DNA of 13,398 bases. It comes from Chlamydiota bacterium (GTDB lineage: Bacteria; Chlamydiota; Chlamydiia; Chlamydiales; Simkaniaceae). Positions 8,266 through 13,398 of this stretch are shown in pieces (position 1 is the first letter of the stretch; every line of letters starts with the position of its first letter). The notes under the pieces are model-generated. The model was not told the origin of the DNA, ran no database searches, and saw nothing but the letters and a program-made list of their open reading frames with translations. Where the stretch lies: contig JAJFMG010000113.1 of NCBI GenBank assembly GCA_021772295.1, positions 1 through 13,398 on the forward strand, given 5' to 3'. The translations under genes were made by a program, and so were the position numbers.

Positions 8266-8427
8266 TTACTTAGCTTCTTTGAAAATAACGTGCTTTCTTA
8301 GTTTTTTATCATATTTTTTTAGCTCAATACGATCAGGAGTATTTCGCTTGTTTTTCTTTGTCCAGTAAGTCTCTGAGCTTTCAGTACTTTTCAGTTTGAT
8401 AATCTCTCTTGCGCCCTTTTTTGCCAT
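8266..8427 (-). CDS. rpmG: 50S ribosomal protein L33
   Basis: A 53-residue, very basic protein of the large ribosomal subunit. It was found by reading the minus strand between tsaD and the permease gene. It starts [15 protein letters not shown] and contains the L33 core [20 protein letters not shown], then [11 protein letters not shown]. It has no cysteines, so it is the zinc-independent form. ATG at 8427 is preceded by AAAGGA at a 9-nt spacing, a good ribosome site. From memory, rpmG directly before a LolC/E-type permease and lolD also occurs in Chlamydia, which supports both the call and the taxonomic inference. Confidence 0.95.
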   Translation of the reverse strand: MAKKGAREIIKLKSTESSETYWTKKNKRNTPDRIELKKYDKKLRKHVIFKEAK

Positions 8428-8473
8428 AGCAAAGAATCCTTTGAAAATTTGTGTATGTTAGGATGAATATTTT

Positions 8474-8521
8474 AAAGAAAACCCTCTTATAAAAACAAGT
8501 CTTTTGAAAGAGGTTTTCTTG
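8474..8521 (-). terminator. Candidate hairpin at the 3' end of tsaD
   Basis: Reading the minus strand, a stem of 13 bp is formed by AAGAAAACCTCTT (in the last tsaD codons) and AAGAGGGTTTTCTT, with one bulged base and a loop of about 20 nt. It is followed by a short T-rich stretch. It could end tsaD transcripts or only slow them before rpmG. The stem is AT-rich and the U-tract is poor, so confidence is low. Confidence 0.3.
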
Positions 8522-9503
8522 GAAATGGTTGCATTTCCAAGGAATCACCCTTGTTCTTTTCTAAAAAGATATGATAACCAAGACCTGCAATCATGGCTCC
8601 ATTATCTAAACAAAGCTCTCCTTTGGGAAAAAACAACGGGATATCACTTTCGATATTTTCACGAAGACGTGTTTGTAAAAAATTATTTTTACAAACTCCT
8701 CCACCTAGATAGATGGCTTTACCCGCTATAAGCATTAGGGCTTTTTTTGCTTTATCTACAATATCTGAAATAGCAGCTCTTTGAAAACTTGCTGCAATAT
8801 TTTTTTTGACATCTATAGAAAGAGGTTTTTCTTTTTCGCAGGCGTAAAGCACACTTGTTTTTAGGCCACTGAAAGAAAAATGCAGCGGCTTGCCTTTCAC
8901 AAAGCCTCCTTTAAAAGAATATCTGCTTGGATCTCCATCCAATGCTAATTTTTCAATTTCAGGTCCACCTGGATAGTGGAGATCTAGCATTCTTGCTACT
9001 TTATCAAAAGCCTCTCCAATGGCATCATCTACTGTGGTACTAATAAGTTCATACTTTCGATGGTTTTTAATATGCAGCAAAAACGTATGTCCACCCGAGA
9101 TTATTATGCCAAGTGCTGGAAAAATCTTGGTTTGTTTCTCCATCATCGATGCATAAAGATGCGCTTCTAGGTGGTTTACTCCAACAAATGGAATACTCAA
9201 TGCATATGAAAGACTTTTTGCAGCATGGAGACCAACGAGAAGTGATCCTACAAGGCCGGGCCCTTGTGTTGCAGCAATTACATCAATATCTGATAAACTT
9301 TTTTTTGCAACAAGTAGAGCTTTTTCTATCAGTGGAAAAATGATATCTAGATGTTTTCTAGACGCAACTTCTGGAAATACACCTCCGAACTCTTGATGGG
9401 TGTCAATTTGTGATGCTGTAATCAAAGATAAAATTTTACATCCATTTTCAACAATAGAGATAGATGTTTCATCACAGGAAGATTCAATACCGAGAACAAT
9501 CAT
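8487..9503 (-). CDS. tsaD: tRNA N6-adenosine threonylcarbamoyltransferase TsaD
   Basis: Catalytic subunit that transfers the threonylcarbamoyl group to A37 of ANN-decoding tRNAs (t6A), working in the cytoplasm with TsaB, TsaE and TsaC, none of which is in this window. The N-terminal ASKHA motif is MIVLGIESSCDETS. The metal-binding HxxxH lies in NHLEAHLYA (His111, His115). GGHTFLLH, GEAFDKVARMLDL, the HFSFSGLKTSV block, the GGGVCKNNFLQ nucleotide-binding loop and the late LDNGAMIAGLG segment follow in the expected order. Its 338 residues are normal for the family. The ATG at 9503 lacks a strong ribosome site. A perfect TATAAT lies about 30 nt upstream, so it probably has its own promoter. Confidence 0.95.
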   Translation of the reverse strand: MIVLGIESSCDETSISIVENGCKILSLITASQIDTHQEFGGVFPEVASRKHLDIIFPLIEKALLVAKKSLSDIDVIAATQGPGLVGSLLVGLHAAKSLSYALSIPFVGVNHLEAHLYASMMEKQTKIFPALGIIISGGHTFLLHIKNHRKYELISTTVDDAIGEAFDKVARMLDLHYPGGPEIEKLALDGDPSRYSFKGGFVKGKPLHFSFSGLKTSVLYACEKEKPLSIDVKKNIAASFQRAAISDIVDKAKKALMLIAGKAIYLGGGVCKNNFLQTRLRENIESDIPLFFPKGELCLDNGAMIAGLGYHIFLEKNKGDSLEMQPFPRKPLSKDLFL

Positions 9504-9530
9504 GTTTCATTAGTCCGAAGTTAAGATGTT

Positions 9531-9560
9531 ATTATATCCCATTTAGTAGATTCTTTCGAA
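9531..9560 (-). promoter_or_regulatory. Candidate sigma-70 promoter for tsaD
   Basis: On the minus strand a perfect -10 hexamer TATAAT (9536-9531) lies 18 nt downstream of a poor -35, TTCGAA (9560-9555). Transcription would begin near 9524, leaving a leader of about 20 nt before the tsaD ATG. Chlamydial promoters often have weak -35 boxes, so the match is plausible but unproven. Confidence 0.4.
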
Positions 9561-9624
9561 GTCTATAAAATAAGTTTACACACTGTAAGGAAATTTTTAT
9601 GAAATAAATTATAGAGGTTTCTGG

Positions 9625-9720
9625 TTATACCCATTTGAAGTCAAGGATCGTCCATTCGAATTAGATGCGCTTCCCAGAAAGTTTAGGAAAACTCCGATTC
9701 TTCAGTTCCGTTGGGTATAA
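9625..9720. mobile_element. 96-bp MITE-like element with 26-bp imperfect terminal inverted repeats
   Basis: The sequence begins TTATACCCA and ends TGGGTATAA, a perfect 9-bp inverted repeat. Aligning the two ends further inward gives 20 identities in 26 positions, without gaps. The interior has no recognised ORF. Small size, terminal inverted repeats and an intergenic site fit a miniature inverted-repeat transposable element. The outer TA dinucleotides could be target duplications of the Tc1/mariner-IS630 type, but this is speculative. No longer direct repeat flanks it. It could instead be the degenerate end of a larger insertion sequence, or an RNA hairpin. Confidence 0.45.
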
Positions 9721-9834
9721 GTGAAATTTTTAATATATAATTTAGTTTTTGAAGAAAGCTCATGTTGTAGGCATTTGTAAATGACTTGAGTAATATTGGA
9801 GCTAAGTTTAAAAAAGGCCTCTTTCAATCTCGAA

Positions 9835-9877
9835 ATGTATTTCAGAATTAAAACGTCGTTTTAATTCTGAAATACAT
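9835..9877. repeat. 43-bp perfect inverted repeat (21-bp arms around one base)
   Basis: Arms at 9835-9855 and 9857-9877 are exact reverse complements beginning ATGTATTTCAG, with only T9856 between them. The DNA could extrude as a cruciform and the RNA would be a very stable hairpin with a minimal loop. It lies 54 nt past the last stop of the repeat-protein locus. It could serve as a terminator, but no U-tract directly follows on either strand. On the minus strand a T6 run appears only about 20 nt later. Confidence 0.75.
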
Positions 9878-9930
9878 AAATATTCTTTTAAAAATTCGTG
9901 GAGGTCAGCTGTAATACTAAAGGTTCTTTG

Positions 9931-10161
9931 TTATGCATTTATAGAGGAATTACCTTTAAAGTATCTGTTAGGCTTTGGGGAAGGTTTTTTTAAGATTACC
10001 AGCCCACTTGTGTTGGTTTTTTTGCTCGCATTTGCTTTAGCGTTGGAGGTAGGTTCCCAGGTTAGTTCTACTTCACTTTGAAATTTATGATTGTTTAGAG
10101 AGGTTCTCTCTTCAACTAGTTGATCCCTGGTCGTTTTGGTGTTTTCATCTAATCTATTCAT
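9931..10161 (-). CDS. Second copy of the repeat protein's C-terminal domain (76 codons), possibly a relic or readthrough extension
   Basis: The open frame encodes a near-copy of the last 59 residues of the 330-aa protein just upstream. The stretch from QLVEER to RYFKGNS matches it at 47 of 59 positions, then adds SINA before the stop. The DNA behind it (9953-10123) matches 10205-10375 without gaps, about 91% identical at an exact offset of 252 bp. The frame is the same as the upstream gene and is separated from it by one TAA and 11 sense codons, so upstream gene plus this piece would be one continuous 419-codon frame but for that stop. The ATG at 10161 has no ribosome site and nothing shows independent translation. 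It may be a duplicated tail cut off by a stop, a coupled small protein or a readthrough extension. Function unknown. Confidence 0.45.
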   Translation of the reverse strand: MNRLDENTKTTRDQLVEERTSLNNHKFQSEVELTWEPTSNAKANASKKTNTSGLVILKKPSPKPNRYFKGNSSINA

Positions 10162-10375
10162 AGCGAATGGTGCTATGATGTTAGTCTTTTCAACTTAAGA
10201 ATTGTCTTTAAAGTATCTGTTAGGCTTAGGGGAAGGTTTTTTTAAGAATACCATCCCTCTTGTGTTGGTTTTTTCGCTCGCATTTGCTTTAGCGTTGGAG
10301 GTAGGTTTCCAGCTTAGTTCTAATTCACTTTGAAATTCATGTTTGTTTAGATCGGCTCTCTCTTCAACTAGCTGA
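9953..10375 (-). repeat. Direct repeat: 171-bp duplicated coding segment (9953-10123 and 10205-10375)
   Basis: The two segments align without gaps at a 252-bp offset with 15 mismatches by my count. They cover the C-terminal domain of the repeat protein and its downstream copy. Similarity fades toward 10140/10391 and just past the two stop regions, which marks the extent of the duplicated block. Confidence 0.9.
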
Positions 10376-11187
10376 GCCATGCGCGTTTGGTTGATTTGAG
10401 CTGAACTACTACTTGATTTTTGGCTATGTTTAGAAGGGCTTCCAATTGTGCGTTCACCTGGCCATATTTCAGCATCCCAATCTGCGCGTTTAGTCCGGGG
10501 GACTCCTCTTTGGTAATTCGCTGAAAATTCACTTAAGGTTTGCTTGTGCCTTTCAGCTCTGCTTGCTTCATCTGAAGGTACGGGCTTTGCTGGAGCATCA
10601 GATTCGCTTCTTTCTACTTGAACTGTAGGTTCTTGTTGAATAACAGGTTCGCTTGCTTCATCTGAAGGTACGGGCTTTGCTTGAGCATCAGGGTCACTTC
10701 TTTCTACTTGAACTGTAGGTTCGCTTGCTTCATCTGAAGGTACGGGCTTTGCTTGAGCATCAGGTTCGCTTCTTTCTACTTGAACTGTAGGTTCGCTTGC
10801 TTCATCTGAAGGTACGGGCTTTGCTTGAGCACCTGGTTCTTTTCTTTCTGGTTGAACTGTAGGTTGTTGTTGAATAACAGGTTCACTTGGTGTATTTACA
10901 GCTTGAGCTACGTGAGTTTGTTTTATTGTAGATCCTTGATTTGTATCTTTATTAGTATCATGTGAATTTTTACAAAAAAGAGTATTATAAATGTATCTAA
11001 AGAAATTTTTAAAAGCACTTTGAATGGATTCGATAAAAGATGTGAAGGAAGATGATGAACTTTCTGGAGTTATTGAGCTTTGACACTTATCCAATGTTGC
11101 ATCAGCATTCGGTCTTGTTAGACTAGCCTCCGGTGCTGTTACAGAAGTATCAGTATGTATTGGTCTTGCAGTTAAAGGAGTAGTCAT
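10195..11187 (-). CDS. Unrecognised 330-aa protein with four tandem Pro/Glu-rich repeats; candidate secreted effector
   Basis: No family is recognised. The order of parts is: a Ser/Thr-rich, disordered-looking N-terminus (1-47) with a run of five Ser; one amphipathic or membrane-seeking segment rich in Phe/Ile/Tyr (about 48-72); a linker; four tandem repeats at 102-131, 132-155, 156-179 and 180-209, each ending in AKPVPSDEAS; a basic, aromatic stretch around DWDAEIWPGERT; a second Ser run; and a C-terminal domain (272-330) ending in KKPSPKPNRYF. It has no signal peptide. A polar N-terminus, repeats and lack of homologues recognisable by eye resemble type III effectors of chlamydiae, but this is inference. 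The ATG at 11187 has AAGAGG 6 nt upstream, so the start is firm. It stands alone between devB and tsaD, and its C-terminal domain is duplicated downstream. Confidence 0.8.
   Translation of the reverse strand: MTTPLTARPIHTDTSVTAPEASLTRPNADATLDKCQSSITPESSSSSFTSFIESIQSAFKNFFRYIYNTLFCKNSHDTNKDTNQGSTIKQTHVAQAVNTPSEPVIQQQPTVQPERKEPGAQAKPVPSDEASEPTVQVERSEPDAQAKPVPSDEASEPTVQVERSDPDAQAKPVPSDEASEPVIQQEPTVQVERSESDAPAKPVPSDEASRAERHKQTLSEFSANYQRGVPRTKRADWDAEIWPGERTIGSPSKHSQKSSSSSAQINQTRMAQLVEERADLNKHEFQSELELSWKPTSNAKANASEKTNTRGMVFLKKPSPKPNRYFKDNS
10561..10884 (-). repeat. Tandem coding repeat, four units of 90-72-72-90 bp
   Basis: Within the 330-aa gene, four near-identical units each end with codons for AKPVPSDEAS. 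The outer two units carry six extra residues (EPVIQQ form, 30 aa) while the inner two are 24 aa, giving a symmetrical long-short-short-long array. The boundaries used here are 10884-10795, 10794-10723, 10722-10651 and 10650-10561. All length differences are multiples of three, so the frame is kept. The unit nearest the N-terminus is the most divergent. Confidence 0.9.
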
Positions 11188-11197
11188 TTAGTACCTC

Positions 11198-11231
11198 TTA
11201 ATGTTATTTCCTGTAAAAAGAATAACATTAA
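11198..11231 (-). promoter_or_regulatory. Inverted repeat (11-bp arms) in the leader of the repeat-protein gene
   Basis: TTAATGTTATT (11198-11208) and AATAACATTAA (11221-11231) are exact reverse complements around a 12-nt loop. In the mRNA the 3' arm runs directly into the AAGAGG ribosome site of the 330-aa gene, so the hairpin could modulate translation; as DNA it could be an operator dyad. No terminator-like U-tract fits it in the sense direction. Confidence 0.5.
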
Positions 11232-11238
11232 AGTGTGA

Positions 11239-11256
11239 AAAAAAACATGTTTTTTT
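11239..11256. promoter_or_regulatory. 18-bp palindrome A7-CATG-T7 upstream of the repeat-protein gene
   Basis: A perfect palindrome lying just upstream of the leader hairpin. A/T tracts of this kind bend DNA and often sit in promoter regions. Farther upstream on the minus strand, TATAAA (11276-11271) could be a -10 box, but I see no convincing -35 for it. The rest of the 225-bp gap to devB shows nothing else recognisable apart from the candidate devB hairpin. Confidence 0.3.
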
Positions 11257-11378
11257 CAACTAAATTAATTTTTATAATTAAATTCGGATAAGTTTATTAG
11301 TGAGTAAATTCTTTGATTAACTAAAAGTCTCATGTTATTATAAGGGCATGAAGCCACATATAAAAAATTAGCTGGGTA

Positions 11379-11398
11379 AAGCACTTACGAAAGCGCTT
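11379..11398 (-). terminator. Candidate terminator hairpin after devB
   Basis: On the minus strand AAGCGCTT and AAGTGCTT pair (8 bp including one G-U) around a TCGT tetraloop, 15 nt past the devB stop. A T6 run follows only about a dozen bases later, so it is an imperfect intrinsic terminator. Confidence 0.35.
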
Positions 11399-11412
11399 GT
11401 CTAGGAGAAGCT

Positions 11413-12147
11413 TCATTTATCTAGTAAGAATTGAGAGGCACCTTTATCCATAATCCATTTGGTGTGATTAGATACGCTTGCAACTGAGCAAATAGGGTAT
11501 ATTTCTTTTTTGATAAATATTTTCTCTATCATGGAAGCTTTGTTATCACCTATAACGTAGATGGTGACATTTTTAGCTCTATGGAATGCATTGAAAGTCA
11601 TTGTCATCCGACTTGTATTTTTTTGAGGCACGTAGTTTGCAATAACTAGACTTATTTTATCATGTAGCCCCTCTGTATTTGGAAAGAGAGATGCCGTATG
11701 TCCATCATCCCCCATACCTAGCATGATCAAATCAAAAGATCCATCTGGTAATGCATGAAGTATTTTCTCTTCGTAAGCTTTTGCATTTGTTGCAATTTCT
11801 TCTTCAGCAATCATTCTATGAATATGCTCTGGTTTAATAGGCAAGTTTTTTAGACCTGATTCGATAGCAGACTTATAATTGCTATCAGGGTGATTAGGGG
11901 GGACTGATCTTTCATCAGACCAAAAAAGATGGACTTTAGACCAATCTAGACTATCTTTATATTTAGATCCGAGTAGTTCGAAAATTGCCTTTGGGGTGGA
12001 ACCACCAGAAAGAGCTACATAAAAAGCGTTGTGTTCTGCAATAGCTCTCTTGCCGATAGAGATAAAATCGTTTGCGGCGTAGTTAATACTATCTTCTTTA
12101 CTACCTGGAAAAATGAGGAGGTTATTATCAATTTGTTTTTGTTTCAT
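11413..12147 (-). CDS. devB: 6-phosphogluconolactonase
   Basis: Hydrolyses 6-phosphogluconolactone to 6-phosphogluconate, the second step of the oxidative pentose-phosphate pathway, in the cytoplasm. It is of the DevB/Pgl type related to glucosamine-6-phosphate deaminases. Visible motifs are ALSGGSTP (about 45-52), FWSDERSVPPNHPDSNY with the conserved DER and HPDSN (about 75-91), and LGMGDDGHTASLFP (about 143-156, with the catalytic-region Asp and His). About 244 residues, normal length. I chose ATG at 12147, which forms an ATGA overlap with the opcA stop; a TTG two codons upstream is the alternative. No strong ribosome site is seen, so translation is probably coupled to opcA. Confidence 0.93.
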   Translation of the reverse strand: MKQKQIDNNLLIFPGSKEDSINYAANDFISIGKRAIAEHNAFYVALSGGSTPKAIFELLGSKYKDSLDWSKVHLFWSDERSVPPNHPDSNYKSAIESGLKNLPIKPEHIHRMIAEEEIATNAKAYEEKILHALPDGSFDLIMLGMGDDGHTASLFPNTEGLHDKISLVIANYVPQKNTSRMTMTFNAFHRAKNVTIYVIGDNKASMIEKIFIKKEIYPICSVASVSNHTKWIMDKGASQFLLDK

Positions 12148-13340
12148 GAGCAAATATCTTTCGGGTTAAGTTCACAAAGGTATTGTAATAGATCTGTAAA
12201 ATGAGAACTTGTTCCATTATGACAGATTTCATTTACAAGGGATAATCCTGTTTCCTCTTGGGCGAAAATAAAATGTACAGGAAGTTCACATGTAGTTTCT
12301 GTTGTTTTAGTAATAATAACGTGGTGAGGGAGATCTTTTTTTCGGATGAATTCGATTTTTTCGTTAGTACTTGAGGCAATTTCGATACCAATAATTCTAC
12401 CAGGAGAGAGTCCTTCTAATGCAGAAGGAATTAGTGTAATTGAAAGATCTTTTCCATGATTCTCATAAGAGAATACAAGCGTTTTATCATTTGTAGAAAT
12501 GTTTTTTAATTTCCAACCAAGACGTGTTGCAAGCCATCCTTGAAGATAAATCGATTGCACTTTGGTATGACATAGGTAGGATGTTTCCATGCAATTGTAG
12601 GTGATTTTAATATCAATTGCAGTTTGGAGTGTTTTTAACTTATCTGGTGTATGAAACGTGGATGCGAATAGATCTCTAAAACCTTGTATTCTTGCCCAAT
12701 TTAGGTCGGCAATATCTGTATGTGATGTTTCTTTATGTTTGAGGGCAATTTCAGAAAAGGAAACTAAATTATCAGAGGCTTCTGAATCATAAATTACGCG
12801 CGTTGCAAACTTTTCTAATTTATATGAAATAGGATCTTCTTTGGTAGGATCATCTGCCCAAACAATGTAAATGGGAAGATCAGGTAAGATGTGGGGTAAT
12901 ACGAGGAAGGGGGTTTGCACTTTTTGATCAATTCCGAGATCCATTTCTACAAAATCGCAGACGATTTCGCAGGCTCCTTCTTCAGCTGTTATTACAGATA
13001 CTGAAGTCTCTAAATGATCTTTTGGTTTCTTCTCATCAATCGAAATAAAAAGAATACGGGACGGAAACTTTTTGATAATTTTTTTGCCCTCATCCCCAGA
13101 TTCAATCTTTCCATCAAAACCATCGGTTAACAATAAAAAATATCTAGGGGTACCAAACATCCTTAATCCAAGCTCTGAAAGCTTTCTAACCGTTCTAAGA
13201 AAAACATGAGGATCGCCCAACTCTATATCTATTTTTAAATCTTCTTTTTTATAATAAAGAGCTTTAAACTTTAGATGAGCTGGTCCACTTAAATTCTCTA
13301 AAAACTTCACAAAAGAATGGCTTTTACGAAAACTTTTCAT
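12144..13340 (-). CDS. opcA: Glucose-6-phosphate dehydrogenase assembly protein OpcA (family member)
   Basis: OpcA proteins bind and activate glucose-6-phosphate dehydrogenase (Zwf), as known from cyanobacteria and actinobacteria. The family core is visible: FPSRILFISID (about 92-102, compare the HPSRI strand of OpcA), the acidic CDFVEMDL segment, then FLVLPHILPDLPIYIVWADD (145-164), the OpcA hallmark. Coupling to devB by ATGA overlap supports a role in the oxidative pentose-phosphate pathway, and zwf is expected immediately upstream beyond the window. The start is uncertain. The ATG at 13340 has no ribosome site, and the same frame stays open to the right edge (reading FQKLSSERVQFSLCVSDET before the Met), so the protein may begin outside. 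The N-terminal 40 or so residues already precede the usual core. Confidence 0.8.
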   Translation of the reverse strand: MKSFRKSHSFVKFLENLSGPAHLKFKALYYKKEDLKIDIELGDPHVFLRTVRKLSELGLRMFGTPRYFLLLTDGFDGKIESGDEGKKIIKKFPSRILFISIDEKKPKDHLETSVSVITAEEGACEIVCDFVEMDLGIDQKVQTPFLVLPHILPDLPIYIVWADDPTKEDPISYKLEKFATRVIYDSEASDNLVSFSEIALKHKETSHTDIADLNWARIQGFRDLFASTFHTPDKLKTLQTAIDIKITYNCMETSYLCHTKVQSIYLQGWLATRLGWKLKNISTNDKTLVFSYENHGKDLSITLIPSALEGLSPGRIIGIEIASSTNEKIEFIRKKDLPHHVIITKTTETTCELPVHFIFAQEETGLSLVNEICHNGTSSHFTDLLQYLCELNPKDICS

Positions 13341-13398
13341 AGTTTCATCTGAAACACAAAGAGAAAATTGGACTCGCTCACTAGAGAGTTTTTGAAAA

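Larger units (their letters stand above)
9504..9930. other. 427-bp non-coding stretch between the repeat-protein tail and tsaD
   Basis: No credible gene is seen on either strand. From right to left it holds a 43-bp palindrome (9835-9877), an undistinguished AT-rich piece (about 9721-9834), a 96-bp element with terminal inverted repeats (9625-9720), a T-rich spacer and the probable tsaD promoter. No tRNA-like or other structured RNA was recognised. Confidence 0.6.

Noticed and set aside
9640..9720. Remnant transposase coding sequence inside the 96-bp element
   Set aside because: All short frames contain stops and no recognisable transposase motif was seen.
10561..10884. CRISPR-like periodic repeat
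   Set aside because: The repeats are long, adjacent without unique spacers, in frame and coding; they are a protein repeat array.
11227..11259. Promoter with TTGAAA and TTTAAT on the minus strand
   Set aside because: The hexamers are separated by 21 nt, too far for a normal sigma-70 promoter, and the second box overlaps the leader dyad.
11341..11416. Possible tRNA-like or small RNA segment (a stretch resembling a D-arm, AGCTGGGTAAAGCAC)
   Set aside because: No anticodon arm, no T-loop TTCRA motif and no acceptor stem pairing could be built; the pairing present is better explained by the hairpin after devB.
11348..11416. 7-bp inverted repeat ATGAAGC / GCTTCAT spanning the devB stop
   Set aside because: Short arms about 55 nt apart are expected by chance in AT-rich DNA; no functional reading is supported.

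Overview
The window is an AT-rich bacterial chromosome segment in which every supported gene lies on the minus strand; transcription runs from high to low coordinates. The gene content suggests a member of the Chlamydiota, more likely an environmental 'chlamydia-like' symbiont than a Chlamydiaceae species. The reasons are the order rpmG - LolC/E-type permease - lolD, which I recall from Chlamydia genomes; an opcA-devB pair; and a lone repeat-rich, effector-like gene. This assignment is an inference, because no rRNA or phylogenetic marker was compared.

Layout in transcription order. (1) 13398-11413: an OpcA-family protein and 6-phosphogluconolactonase (devB), coupled by an ATGA overlap. They belong to the oxidative pentose-phosphate pathway, and zwf is probably just outside the right edge. 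(2) 11412-9504: an accessory island. It holds an unrecognised 330-aa protein with four tandem repeats. A 91%-identical second copy of the coding region for its C-terminal domain follows, in the same frame after a single TAA. Next come a 43-bp near-perfect palindrome and a 96-bp element with imperfect terminal inverted repeats. (3) 9503-8266: tsaD (tRNA t6A synthesis) and rpmG (ribosomal protein L33, too short to stand out as an ORF). (4) 8248-5612: a LolC/E-type permease with an unusually large periplasmic region and its ATPase LolD. (5) 5608-1: a tightly packed run of ugd, an ispA-type prenyl synthase, a polyprenyl-phosphate sugar transferase, galE, an MreD-like membrane protein, a suhB-like inositol monophosphatase and the start of folD. 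Neighbouring genes here overlap by 3-20 nt or are separated by 9 nt or less.

How the genes may work together. ugd and galE supply UDP-glucuronate and UDP-galactose-type sugars. The sugar transferase would load a sugar phosphate onto undecaprenyl phosphate. The prenyl synthase makes the farnesyl precursor of that lipid. Together they look like the head of a lipid-linked surface glycan pathway, fused to housekeeping genes. LolCD-type proteins move lipoproteins to the outer membrane. The accessory island is the part most worth a second look: a possible secreted, repeat-containing protein that has undergone recent C-terminal duplication, next to a small mobile-element-like sequence.
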